A DNA stretch of 19,446 bases from Echinostoma caproni (taxonomy: Eukaryota; Platyhelminthes; Trematoda; Plagiorchiida; Echinostomatidae), in the NCBI GenBank assembly GCA_900618425.1, contig UZAN01000043.1:1-19446 (forward strand), written 5' to 3'. The first letter of the stretch is position 1, and each line of letters opens with the position of its first letter. Positions 1 through 9,409 of this stretch are shown piece after piece. A program made the translations under genes and the position numbers. Below the pieces are notes generated by a model that had not been told where the DNA came from, ran no database searches, and saw only the letters and a program-made list of their open reading frames with translations.

Positions 1-1006
1 CAGCTGACGGAGACGGATAGTACGACGATAGGCTCGAAATAAAAGCACATAGGCTGTAGGGAATAAGTATTAAGGGTGAGAATTGGTACTCCCTTGAATT
101 TATCTATGACAGTGTGACGCGAGGAAAGATTTTTCCGGGCGGTGTGTTGATTTATCTGTGAAAATCCTTCCTGTAGAACTTATTCCATCTCGGTTCCACA
201 TTTGGTGAATTTTACGTTCCATTCACCAAACACCATCCGCCTCATATACATATAGACATTTGACGTTCCACTCCCCTTGTATATTTACACATCAATCGTA
301 CCATTTGATTTTGTTTGTTTATCTGCTTCAATTTTTATCCTACTTGTTTTAATCGCGACTTGAGCGCTCACATTTGGCTCGTTCACGTGCAGCGTGACGG
401 TGAGCATGCTATTCTTACCCAGGATCATTTTCTTCCATTTAGATTTGTTGAATTACGCTCACAGTAACACTTGGCTCTTGTTTTCAAGTTGTTCCGAGAT
501 GACTTTGAGGTTTGTACAGTTTTTATTTGCTTATTTGATCGTTTAATAACGCAGTACCGTGGAAATTTGCCGGATCGTTCGTTTTGTTGACGCTTTGGGA
601 TCCGATTTCGGTTACGCGTTGCTCGTTGATCTATTTGGGAGTTACAGTGATTACTTTGTGACCCTTACTCTTACTATTTACTGACATGAAGAACCCTTTC
701 TTGTGAACGTTTCTTTCAATCTTATATGACTTTCAGCTACTTAACAATATATTTCGAATGAGCATCGGTTTAAACGACTGCATGCCACTGAGAGTCGAAT
801 ACCTTCTCATGGAATCTTCAGCAAGGCGTCACTTTCAGTGACCTAACTCGTTGCAGCACTTTGTCAAATACACCCACCGATGAAGATCAAGGAGACAAGC
901 CTGTCTCGAGGTCTCTATTTTCCGTCTCCACTCGGTTGCTAGTAAGGTTTCCTAAAGTCGACCTGGTCCTCACCGCATACCGTGCTCACTGCTCTCAGTA
1001 TGGCAA
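1..1006. other. Gene-free, T-rich stretch; no recognised element
   Basis: I see no coding frame that resembles a known protein on either strand. The stretch is rich in T runs on the plus strand and holds one perfect inverted repeat (listed separately). A short open frame begins with a TTG codon near 861 and reads N-P-T-D-E-D-Q-G-D early on, but it runs antisense through the decayed transposase that follows and has no recognisable domain, so I treat it as chance. The stretch could be an old LTR or untranslated region of a retroelement; I cannot show this because no second copy lies in the window. Confidence 0.5.
201..230. repeat. Perfect 10-bp inverted repeat with 10-nt loop
   Basis: TTTGGTGAAT at 201-210 and ATTCACCAAA at 221-230 are exact reverse complements around a 10-base spacer. 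It could form a hairpin in RNA or single-stranded DNA. The pairing does not extend outward. No function can be assigned. Confidence 0.7.
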
Positions 1007-1848
1007 TCATGTTTGGCGTAAATCATCACTTGTCTCTGTGCTACGACATTCTACGGAGGCTAGGAATCTACGAAACCATACCTCACTATCAAACGTCGCC
1101 ATGTTCCGCATTCATCAAAAGATGCGCTGCTTTTCGAACGTTGTTACTTCAGATAGCTGGTTACATTTTTTCTTCATGTCCTCAAACAGATGAAAACGAC
1201 GAAGTACAACATCAGTGGACGAAAAGTATTCCACAAACCCCTTACATTGAGCCAAGCTACAATCCACTACTATAGTCTTGCATTGTGCGAAGCCTAGGAA
1301 CATAGCTATAATGGCTTCCACGGCAGATCTATAGCTCTCACCGCTCTCATTCGACAAGAGAGCGTAGGAGAAACGTCTACCTAAATCGATGTCGTCTACA
1401 TGCATAGCATGCCAAAGCACTAACCTACCACAGTTTAGCCGGTGCGTGGCATCCGCCAAAAAATATCAGTAAAACTATCGACACAGTGCAGCATAACTTT
1501 AGAAACAAAATTAGTGTGACAAACAGCGCCTTTGTTCAGCTCTATCCAAACCTCTCGCTAAATCTCCAGTATATCCTGAAATTTCACCGCATCGCCAACT
1601 AAATACAACTGAGATCTTTCTCGACGTAGGGATCTAATGTCCGCCGTAGGTAAGAGTCTCTTGAACCTTTGTGTGACGAAATCACTTGGCTCGCGAGTAC
1701 TCTTAAAAGTTTCCATCAAAGTCCGCACTTCCTCCTTTTGTTCTCCAGATAGACGGCGATTACTTATATACAAACCCCGCCGACCCACATGAAAGTCATA
1801 ATTGTGCACCAGACAACGTTTCATCTCTCGGTACTCCCTTCCGATCAC
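1007..1848 (-). pseudogene. MULE-type DNA transposase, broken
   Basis: This reads as a decayed Mutator-like (MULE) transposase, the DDE enzyme that would cut and paste its own DNA transposon. The upstream frame (1848 to about 1463) carries CLVHNYDFH, resembling the end of a C-x-H zinc-binding DNA-recognition domain, then a charged helical stretch with LPTADIRSLRRERSQ typical of the part before the catalytic core. The downstream frame (1459 to 1010) starts with ADATHR, matching the first catalytic Asp region, followed by GRRFSYALLSNESGESY, then VVDCS (second catalytic Asp region) and RRFHLFEDMKKKC, where a C-x-F-H is usual; the cysteine is missing. Damage: an in-frame TAG at 1558-1560, a frame change near 1460, and tandem TGA TGA at 1112-1117. 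No terminal inverted repeats were found. The family call rests on motif order read by eye. Confidence 0.62.
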
Positions 1849-2286
1849 GTAAGTTCAAACGAATCCTGGACAATCGATCTTTTGCAGTATAAAACGGGTT
1901 AAATAGACCAAAAAAGAGAGCAATAACCACCTGGTTGCAGTTGCGTTGCCCTATCGATGATGTATACGGCAATATTTGATGAAATAGTACGGAAAACCCT
2001 CAGGCGGAGTCAGTTTCTGACCAAACAATTCTCTCTCGTATCAGTTGTTCTGATGTCATTCATGCTTAAAAGTAGGAAAATGTACAAGTAACTCTTTGGC
2101 AGTGGGCGTCGCCATTAGGGTACGGTATTGAGACTTTCCGGACAAAGTCAATTAAGGATAATTAGAATAAAATTTAATTTTAACAAATGACTCAAATTCA
2201 GCTAAATGCAAAATCTGTTCATTTGCGGATAAACTCAACATCACTTTTTTCGGATACTTTAAGAATCGATCGTTTTTAGAAAACCT
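1849..2286. other. Intergenic, no feature seen
   Basis: No homologous-looking frame was found on either strand between the transposase remnant and the first LINE. The stretch is AT-rich from about 2150. The 5' part of the transposon and any terminal inverted repeat should lie here, but none is recognisable. Confidence 0.5.
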
Positions 2287-2899
2287 ATTAGTTGAGACGC
2301 CACGCCACTACCGTTGAGCTGGCGTTAATTGCTTATACCCTACTAGTTACGCGGCTATATGCTCACGTACAACCTTTTTCAAGCATTTCAGAATTACCAG
2401 TCTGTAGTTTTAGACCTTTTCCCTTGACCCAGATTTACGCAGACCAACAAACTTCGCTCTTTTCTAATCTCCCGGTACCTCGCTTTTATCTAGAGATGCT
2501 TGAAACAGCTTTGTTAGAGGCCCTTAGATTATCCCCGCTAAAGATTTCACAATAGCGGGATGTACGCCATCCGGTCCGGCCCCTTTAAACTTGTTCAGAG
2601 TAGCTAACTCGTGAAGGACTTCGTCTGGTTTCACAGTTATTTCGATCAACTGTGATGTCAAACGCGGATGATCGAATCTATCTGTTATACCTAACGGTGT
2701 TGGCTGTCTGTACTCCCGTAAAAACAGCCTGAAGGGTACACGCCTTGTGTTCCTCACTTAGGGCAAGACATCCATCAGTGCTTTCTAAGGTTCCAATCCT
2801 CTCTTTTAATGCCTTTTTAGTTCGAACGTAAGTATGGAACCTCTTTTGGTTCTATTTTGCTTTTTCGATAACAGAAGAGGAATTTCAATTCTCCTATTG
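2287..2899 (-). pseudogene. CR1-like LINE: EN-RT linker and start of RT
   Basis: This is a fragment of a non-LTR retrotransposon polyprotein, reading toward lower coordinates. From about 2890 to 2700 one frame gives VIEKAK, then KRFHTYVRTKK, IGTLES and EEHKACTLQAVFTGVQ, the usual linker between endonuclease and reverse transcriptase in CR1-like elements. Near 2700 the frame shifts and continues with VLHELATLNKFKGAGPDGVH, the block that opens the RT domain, then GPLTKLFQASLDKSEVPGD followed by a TAG where Trp is expected. NYR and REHI follow with part of RT block 1 missing, then LTPAQ and RGVSTN (the QHGFR-type motif). The similarity ends close to 2287. At least five stops, a frameshift and a small internal deletion make it non-functional. 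Confidence 0.8.
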
Positions 2900-2971
2900 T
2901 CGCAGCACAGGGGGATTCAAGGAGCACACCACAGCAAGAACTTGAATACTCTGGCAATTGCCGTCACGGTC

Positions 2972-4245
2972 CAGGATATTAGCTGAACTGAACTGATGTC
3001 AGTAATATGTAAGTGTTTGGAGCGCCTAGCCAGAAGGCATATATGCCAATACGTGATCAATAGCGGACTAATGGTACCAATTCAGCACGGATTTGTCGAA
3101 AAGAGATCTTGTCTGACAAACCTACTAGTGTTTCTAGACGACGTCACACGTAGAATTGATGGGGGCCTACCAGTGGAGGTATGCTATCTGAACTTCCACA
3201 AAGCATTTGACCCGGCCAGCCACCATCTGTTAGATCATAAGATGCAATTATTGGGAGTAGATGGGCAAGTCAAGAGCAGGATGACGGGCTTTCTCGCGCA
3301 GAGGACGTTTAGTGTCAAAGCATTAGCTCACACATCCGGGGAGGAGGTGATCACAAGCGGTGTACCTCAAGGATCGGTACTCGGATCACTGTTGTTCCTG
3401 CTCTACATTAACGATCTAGTAGAGCATCTCCAAAATCCATGGTTTTTGTTTGCAGATAACGTCAAGATAGCTGGATGGGATCCATCAAGTGACATAGAGG
3501 TAGTAAAATTATGGGTCGAACAATGGGAACTACTACTCAACGTCTCGAAATGTCAGATACTTATGACCAGAACTGAGAAAGAGACAGCAAGGAGCCTGTC
3601 TATACAAAGGGAGCACGTGGCAAAGGATCTAGGCTTAGTGTTAACGTGGGATTTCAAACCCAGCACCCAGTTTGTGAAGGCCGCAAACAAACCAGGGGAA
3701 AATTGTTTCGTCCATGTGCAAACAGAAAAGTTGGTATTTGTTCCCCTATACGAAGAAATCGTCCGCCCGCATCTGACATACTTTGTTCAGGCTTGTCTCC
3801 ATTCTTTCAAAAGGACGTCGATACCTTAGAGATGATTCAACGTCCAACCACGAGGGTGGTAGCTGGGCAACGGAGAAAGCTGTGAACAGCGGCGCAGAGA
3901 CTTGGATCTGTTCTCTATCAAACGGAGGTGGATGAGAGAAGACCTATTTAAGACATTTAAGATCGTCAAGGGTATATCAGGCTTAGTTTTTGACGACTTG
4001 TTCTCCTGGGTTCCGCACAGAGGCACGCGGGGACATAACTTACGTCTGCAGCGGCGATACTCTAGGCTGCAACTGAAGGCAACGTTTTTCACCAACATGG
4101 TAATTCCTTTGTAGAACCGGTTTTGCTGGTAGTTGTGAGCTACAGTACTGTAGATACGTTTAAAAAGGCACTTGATGAGTGTTGGACGGCGGTTTTCACT
4201 GAGGTAAACCTTTTAGTAAGTAACCGCGTGGTTTATATTTTTTGA
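2972..4245 (+). pseudogene. CR1-like LINE: reverse transcriptase and C-terminal part
   Basis: The largest open RT remnant here. From 2996 a frame of 277 codons shows KCLERLARRHI, QHGFVEKRSCLTN, VCYLNFHKAFD (RT motif A), SGVPQGSVLGSLLFLLYIND (motif B) and LFADN at about 3446-3460. The last is the catalytic F/Y-A-D-D box with its second Asp changed to Asn (AAC at 3458-3460). The thumb region continues to about 3815; then the frame shifts twice (DVDTLEMIQR to 3885; then LDLFSIKRRW and TFKIVKG from about 3887) and again near 4114, where TVDTFKKALDECW leads to TGA at 4243-4245. This tail is the normal C-terminus of CR1-like polyproteins, so the 3' end of the ORF is preserved. The 5' end is lost near 2972, with VQDIS and a TGA just before TELMSVICK. 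Confidence 0.85.
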
Positions 4246-4280
4246 AGTTCTATAACAGAAGTAAAACTTTGCCATTTTAG

Positions 4281-4302
4281 TGAAATAACGTACGTTATTT
4301 CA
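4281..4302. repeat. Perfect 22-bp palindrome
   Basis: The 22 bases from 4281 to 4302 equal their own reverse complement; each arm is TGAAATAACGT. The centre is ACGT. It begins 36 bases after the stop codon of the LINE remnant on the plus strand, so it may be part of that element's 3' untranslated region. No known binding site is assigned. Confidence 0.75.
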
Positions 4303-4418
4303 AGCCTTTGTACGTATCAAGGTATTCCCAAGGTACAACTGTCACAAGGAAAATATCAGTTGACTCCTCTAGTTTCATTAAGAAGACCTTTTGCTTACAG
4401 TAGCGTTATACTCCAACG

Positions 4419-4432
4419 TATATATATATATA
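4419..4432. repeat. (TA)7 microsatellite
   Basis: Seven TA units in a row. It may mark the 3' end of a retroelement, or simply be a short microsatellite. Confidence 0.7.
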
Positions 4433-4608
4433 TTTCGATCCCGTTATACAGTTGAACAGGCCAGTTAGAAAACAAACACTGCGAGAGGAATTCCTTTCGT
4501 ATGCTCTCATCAGTTGCGTACGTATAGCATTAAAGCAGATAGACAAATGAAGTGAATTAAGAAATCTAGTTAGCATTATTTATATGTATGTGTGCTGCAC
4601 ATGATCGG

Positions 4609-5012
4609 TTACAACCAGGGAAAGCCGAGGGTAAAGGTTATACGCTTTTGGACGCACAGCGTGGGCTTGTTGTCAGTAATCGATAATGCCTCGAGTATCC
4701 TTATCCGGTGTTTGCCTCGATAACGCAGCAAAACCGAGAACGCGTTCTAAAGGTCCACCCTGTGGCCGCTTTCAACCGAGTGACGCGCGATGGCTGAAGC
4801 CGGTCTGCATAATTCGGTCAGAGTCTGTAGTGTAGGCTAAATCATAGAATCACGCACATGCTTGGGGATGTGTTCAGTCATTCTAGTCTACAGCGATCGG
4901 TCGGTTCTACCAATGTACGCTTCGTTGCAGCTGCAACTCAAGGCGTAAATGCAATGAAAGGTAGACTTCACTGGGCGGGGAGCTTTAAATGGGGGAGAGG
5001 GTAAGGTGCCCT
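4609..5012 (-). pseudogene. Penelope-like element: GIY-YIG endonuclease domain
   Basis: Read on the minus strand in a single frame, this is the C-terminal endonuclease of a Penelope-like retroelement, the domain that nicks target DNA to prime reverse transcription. A proline-rich lead is followed by HCIYALSCSCNEAYIGRTDR, which holds the C-I-Y (GIY position), the C-x-C pair and Y-I-G-R-T. Then come TRMTEHIPKH, PASAIARHSVESGH and ILEALSI (the catalytic Glu position of the family), ending with PTLCVQKRI and a TAA at 4609-4611. The Y-I-G, the Arg and the Glu are all visible. Three in-frame TAG codons interrupt it: after SL, after MI and after DL. The RT part of what looks like the same element is on the opposite strand, starting about 30 bases away. 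Confidence 0.85.
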
Positions 5013-5032
5013 GTGATCGGATGGAGTCTTAA

Positions 5033-5424
5033 TGTAGCAGCGTAATAGGGCAGTACCTTCAATTTAACAGTTTCTCACCAATGGAACACAACAAAGCCTT
5101 GGTTCGAACGTTGTTCCTTAGAGCAAGGAAAATATGTACAGAGGACACAATACTAAGTAAACAGGAGAATATCTATAGCGCATCATGGGTAAATGGTTAT
5201 CCGGAATCTTTCGTTTGTTTTCATTAACGGACGAAAAACCGGACTAAAGCCACTAGACATCGGGTGCCTGAAAAGAATATCCACAACTCGTAGCCATACA
5301 AAAGGGATTATCAATGAAGCTTACCATACAGCGTATCAAAAACGTTTTACAAAGAACTTACTACTCTACCAACACATCAGCGTCCACCCGATTCATGTTG
5401 AGACCCTCCCACAATCAATCTAAA
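5033..5424 (+). pseudogene. Penelope-like element: RT thumb and RT/GIY-YIG linker
   Basis: The plus strand gives GQYLQFNSFSP, HNKALVRTLFLRARKIC and NGYPESF from 5048, the characteristic thumb region of Penelope-like RTs (G-x-Y-x-x-F-x-S, a K-x-x-L-V-x-x-L-F-x-R-A block, then N-G-Y-P). After a TAA at 5225-5227 a second frame shows KGLSMKLTIQRIKN, QRTYYSTN and STRFMLRP (about 5305-5405), the linker that normally precedes the GIY-YIG domain. Similarity stops near 5424, where the opposite-strand BEL-like gag begins. RT motifs A to E, which should lie 5' of this segment, are absent. It joins, in inverted orientation, the GIY-YIG fragment at 4609-5012, and the two together cover a continuous stretch of the usual protein. 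Confidence 0.78.
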
Positions 5425-6153
5425 AGTGAGCACGCTACCTCGTGTGAGCGCCTAAATAGATCTTTGAGAACTGTACATGCCCTATCGTACCCAACCGCGG
5501 GTGGCAACATGATGCAATCTTCAATTGCGCTCTTACAGTAATGAAGCAAATAAAACAAGCGTTGCCCGTCGTCATTAGTCTTGGAGGCAACATATATTTG
5601 ATATTGCCGAATGAACCACCAGTACATTGTGGGTTGCTCATCAAAAGAAGGAAGCTCTACTTTGGGTAGGTCTCGATTCGCAGTAATGCGGCCTGAGGTG
5701 GACTTTGTTGTCTTATATTCTCTCTAGCTGAACAAACCCTGCTGTCATGGGAACAAAAGGATCACCCGCCTCCTCAGCGTCCCATACTGAATGGTTTTCA
5801 ACAAACTACATCACTCGATCTTATCCGTCCTCACTCACGATAGAACGGATGGACAACTTATCCTCCATTTTCTCTGCGAGCCTTGCAGTTTCCAATTCTT
5901 GTTGTACTACTAGTAGTTCGCTTGTGTGCTTTTCTTGGAGTTCTTTCATCTGATGCTCCATTTTTTCTCCCAGATAGCGTTCCCTCATTTCAATTAACGA
6001 CACTCTAAGCTTCGACTTATCGCTCAGCCGACTAGACCCACTAACCCTCTAGCCATGAACAGAAAAACTATGCAAAGAGACTCACCGAGATTCTCCAGTG
6101 TTGTCGTTGGATCCCCGCTGTTCGTCATCAACGTTCTTGTTCGTCATATTCAT
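5415..6153 (-). pseudogene. BEL/Pao-like LTR retrotransposon gag remnant
   Basis: A possible start ATG at 6151-6153 sits just after an in-frame TGA and opens an acidic stretch (NVDDEQRGSNDN). The frame has two stops (TGA, TAG) at about 6055-6090, then resumes with a predicted coiled coil (RYLGEKMEHQMKELQEKH and QQELETARLAEKMED) down to a TAA at 5821. The same frame continues as VWDAEEAGDPFV, then shifts near 5700 to LPKVELPSFDEQPTMYWWF, followed by GQRLFYLLHYCKSAIEDCI and GYDRACTVLKDLF. The last part resembles the gag region of BEL/Pao elements, where an L-P-x-F-x-G block is followed by a short Y-L-x-x-x-L segment and a Y-x-x-A-x-x-x-L-x-x-x-F/Y-G block. It is cut off by a TGA at 5415-5417, next to the Penelope fragment. 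Coiled coils suit a particle-forming gag. The family call is moderate; a Gypsy gag is the alternative. Confidence 0.55.
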
Positions 6154-6219
6154 TCACCGAGTGACGGGAATATCAGAGTGCTGTAACGACCAAAACGCGA
6201 TTGTCCTGGTCTGAGCAAA

Positions 6220-6381
6220 ATGGAAAAGACCTCGTCTGTATGCGTTCAGCCAAATGATCCTTCGCTCGTTCTGGATAGCGATAAACAAATCTCAGAGCAA
6301 CGCGTAGCCCAAATTATCGAGAATCAAGTCGATCCAAGAATAATCTACGGTACTATTTTTGCATTAATCACAAATATATAA
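6220..6381 (+). CDS. Small ORF of 53 codons, unknown
   Basis: An ATG in a good eukaryotic context (AAAATGG) at 6220-6222 opens a 53-codon frame with an ordinary protein-like composition: an acidic and polar first half (NDPSLVLDSDKQISEQRVAQ) and a hydrophobic end (RIIYGTIFALITNI) before TAA at 6379-6381. It diverges from the gag remnant, whose start lies 66 bases away on the other strand. AAG/GTAGAG just after the stop looks like a splice donor, but the stop precedes it; a weaker donor (ACG/GTACT) lies inside the frame. It could be the first exon of a host or element gene, or chance. I do not recognise it. Confidence 0.22.
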   Translation: MEKTSSVCVQPNDPSLVLDSDKQISEQRVAQIIENQVDPRIIYGTIFALITNI

Positions 6382-7189
6382 GGTAGAGATACCTCTGATA
6401 GTGAGCCTGATTCACTATCCAGCCAAAATGTTACAAATATTCAGAGAAAATATCTGCGGTAATAAAAAGTAAGTAAGAAGATGAGTGATTTGAACTACCT
6501 TTCAGATAATTCTGTACCAATAGCAAAATTCTGCACGCTTCAACAGACCAAGCAAAATAATTTTCAGTGTTACAGCCAAAAGGGGTTCAATATAACCGAA
6601 AGCAACTGTTAATCCAACAACGAGCGTCCAATCGAAGCTTTGGTCGTAATAAAACAAGAAAAAGCACTGAATCCCACTTACATGTAAGCGCAAAGCACTT
6701 GAAGTGTGTGTCTAATAGATATGCTTCACCGTAAAATGGTGAAATAGAAGGTTCAGGAGAGACAATTCACCGACATGAACACCACTGTCGAAAAGAATGC
6801 ACTATAGAATGACGAAGAAAGATAAGGAAATGCAAGGTAATTGAGAGGAATTTTCGGTTCTTCTGATTGTCCCACTTAGGGTAATGTTAGCTTAACCTGA
6901 CTCCAAAGAAACAGAAGCTGCGCCATTTCTTTTTCTTTTCTCTAATTCCAGATAAATACAAACGGTGAAACTGGTAAAAATACCAACTTTCAGGCGAGTC
7001 AGTCTCAGAGCAGATTACGCTACTACCAAGAAACATCACAGGCGAAAACCTCATCACGTACCAAAGTCTGAAATGCCCCTCAGCTTAACCAGTTTTTTCT
7101 CGCACTGAACTTCCCGAGGCCCCAGCGAGGTCCAGTCAGGAGAGACTAAACCAACATTTGTGCTATTTCGGGTCTATATTGGGATTCGT
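6382..7189. other. No recognised gene; one hydrophobic open frame
   Basis: Nothing in this stretch resembles a known protein. A minus-strand frame of 63 codons at 6502-6693 is strongly hydrophobic (LVVGLTVAFGYIEPLLAVTL) and could be a fragment of a membrane protein exon, but it has no recognisable motif and may be chance. The last hundred bases before 7190 may belong to the 5' part of the LINE that follows. Confidence 0.45.
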
Positions 7190-9237
7190 ATTTAAGGGCG
7201 AAGAAACCGTAGCCAATGACAGCAAAGGTTAAGGCAGCATTTCGCTTGGGTAAGATTAAGGAAAATGACCTTCCTCGTCTTCTGAAAGTGATTCTCGGTG
7301 ACAAGATCCAAACCGAGGAGGCGCTCACATCTTCTGAAAGGCTTTCCGGTGCGACAGTTACTTGATATGGAGCCTGAGGAGCGCTCCAGATTGAAAGCTG
7401 CATTTGTGGATTTTCGTGAAATACAATCCCAACTAGAGGATTTTCACGTCATTCGGAGGAAGCTGCAACTGAAATGGACTTCGTTTTACGTACCCAGTGC
7501 AGTGTTTCGCACCATGGACGGATCATAGACCAAAAACGGTGGACAACGCGGACATCGTTCTCTCTAATGTCCGTGGTCCACTTAACAAGAGAGATGAAAT
7601 GGAGGCTTTTGTTCACGCCCGCAAGCAGGCAGTTGTCGCTCTCACATAAACCTGGCTGGCGAGCGACATTGCCGATTCTGAAGTATCAATCCCGGGTTAT
7701 GTCATGCTTCGGGCGGATCAGAACTCAATACGGGGCGGTGGAGTGATGGTGTACATTCACGAGGAGCAGCCATCACATCTTCTGAAGGTGCATGTCGACC
7801 ATCAGGGGCTCTCGGAATGTTTGTGATGGAATGATAAACTTTCCCGCAACTGTTATACTGTGGTAGAATTCGTGTACAGGACTCCAGCATCAGACTCTCC
7901 ACTATTGTTGGAATCTATGAGGCGTTGGGCTGCGAATGGTCCCTGTATATTGTATTGGACTTCAAAGCACCACAAACTGACTGGGTCTCAAACTGTTGCG
8001 CCACGTCTAATGGTCACTTCTTACGGAAACCGCATTCAACAGCCTGTGAATTCTCTCTTCATCAACATGTGCAAGAACCCACCGGCAGTCTGAGTCTGCA
8101 ATTTTCTGCACTGTATCTTGTTCTAACTCCTCATGCCTCGGACGTATCTAACATCCAGTTTTTTCCACCTTTCGGTTTTCATGATCATGTGGTGTTAATT
8201 GTATACTGGAGACGAGGGACCCCATTCTCACAACCACCCCAGAGGGACGGAATGTATGGCGAATACAGTTAGATGACATGAGTACCGCGGCGCAGTTGTT
8301 AAACTGTCAGCTGATCGACAAAAAAGATGTCGAAGAGTCATGGTGCGTCATTCGAGACTGCCTATTACAGCTGGTGCAAAGATTTGTCCCTGTACGCAGG
8401 ATCCGGTTTCATGCCATGGGACCACCCAGGATTGATTGTGAGCTTAGAAGTATGCTCCTCAGGAGAAATCGTGCAATAACGTAGTTCGAATGCAGGCTAC
8501 GATAAATATCGATTAATACGAAACCAGTGTTCGGTGGCTAAAGTGGCCAAAGGTCGTGCTTTCAAGGAGTGTCTAGCTGCTGAATCTGCCACGGCACCGA
8601 AGAATCACGAGTTTAGTCGAAAATGACATCATCGCTGACACTGATGTGGACAATGCCGGTATACATGCTCGGCACTGTGCTTCAGGATACACAGGAACGG
8701 AGATCGCAATTTCGTCACCCTCACTCCGTCGTAGAGATTTATGTTCATACCCTCCTAACGTGCTTTCAAAAAGCACCCGCTATGTGGAGGCCAATGATGT
8801 CGCCAAGGTACTACGTGGACTTTGTCAATACCAATCCCCGGATCATGATGGATTTCATCCGTTGGTGCTGCAGCAGCTGATTGATTTCGTATCACACCCG
8901 CTGTCCTAAATGATCAACTTTTCTCTCCGGACTGGCCGATTACCGTCGGACTGGAATAAAGTGCTGGTTGTTTCCTTGTTCAAAGGTGGTGATAAGCATG
9001 CTCCGGTCGACTATCGGCCCGTGAGTTTGATTTGTGTGGCATGTAAGATGCTAGGGAAATTAGTGGCAAAGCACATTATCAGTCACCAACATCGTACTTA
9101 TTCTCAACAACATGGCTTCCGACAGGGTCGCTGGAGCTCATCCAATCTTCTGTTGGCGCGTGAGCATTGGGTAGAGTCTAAAGCTGAAGTTTATTATTTG
9201 AGTGTTGTGTTCGTTGATTTCAGCAAAGTGTTTTTGG
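7190..9237 (+). pseudogene. CR1-like LINE: N-terminal domain, endonuclease and start of RT
   Basis: Order of parts: an N-terminal domain from about 7216 (AAFRLGKIKENDLPRLLKVI, then RSRLKAAFVDFREIQSQLED in another frame); an APE-type endonuclease from 7540 (NVRGPLNKRDEMEAF, IPGYVMLRADQ, RGGGVMVYIH, VVEFVYRTP, LDFKAPQTDW in place of G-D-F-N-A-P, and FHDHV in place of S-D-H); the linker (8278-8600: VEESWCVIRDCLL, GYDKYRLIRNQC); then RT (SPDHDGFHPLVL, LPSDWNKVLVVSLFKGGD, DYRPVSLICVACKMLGKL, QQHGFRQGR, VFVDFSKVF). The polyprotein would nick DNA and reverse-transcribe its RNA at the nick. The catalytic Glu of T-E-T-W-L is a TAA (7647-7649), and several frameshifts and stops follow. Similarity ends abruptly at about 9237 inside RT motif A, so the 3' half is missing. 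Confidence 0.85.
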
Positions 9238-9409
9238 GGAACTTTAGCTTCTCACGTCCCGGAATGGTATTTGTGCACCAACCGCTTCCGTTTCGTTCTC
9301 TTTCGCAACCGATTCCCTTTAGGCTTTGGCGTTCATTCACTCAAAGGTGAAAACTTCGGTCCGTGTGTGCCGTTTGGTGTGCACACCTGAACTTGGGTCT
9401 TCGTTAAGT

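Larger units (their letters stand above)
4246..4608. other. LINE 3' flank with palindrome and (TA)7; no gene
   Basis: This follows the LINE stop codon and presumably includes its 3' untranslated region. It holds a perfect 22-bp palindrome (4281-4302) and an alternating TA run at 4419-4432. No coding frame is recognisable. The point where the LINE ends and the Penelope-like element's 3' flank begins cannot be fixed, because I see no target-site duplication. Confidence 0.5.

Noticed and set aside
861..1275. Plus-strand open frames of about 100 codons
   Set aside because: They lie antisense to the transposase remnant, begin with non-ATG or weak starts and show no domain. They are best explained as chance frames.
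2292..2555. Plus-strand 87-codon frame starting ATG
   Set aside because: It is the shadow of the minus-strand LINE RT, whose motifs read clearly through several stops.
2287..4245. A single twin-primed LINE insertion
   Set aside because: The RT segments overlap in element coordinates and differ too much in sequence to come from one template, so I list them as two elements.
5101..5125. GGTTCGAAC as a tRNA T-loop
   Set aside because: It lies within the Penelope RT thumb coding region and there are no acceptor, D or anticodon arms around it.
6058..6094. A 37-nt mini-intron (GTGAGT to CTAG, minus strand) in the gag remnant
   Set aside because: It has good borders, but removing it shifts the frame into a nearby stop; two point-mutation stops in one frame fit better.
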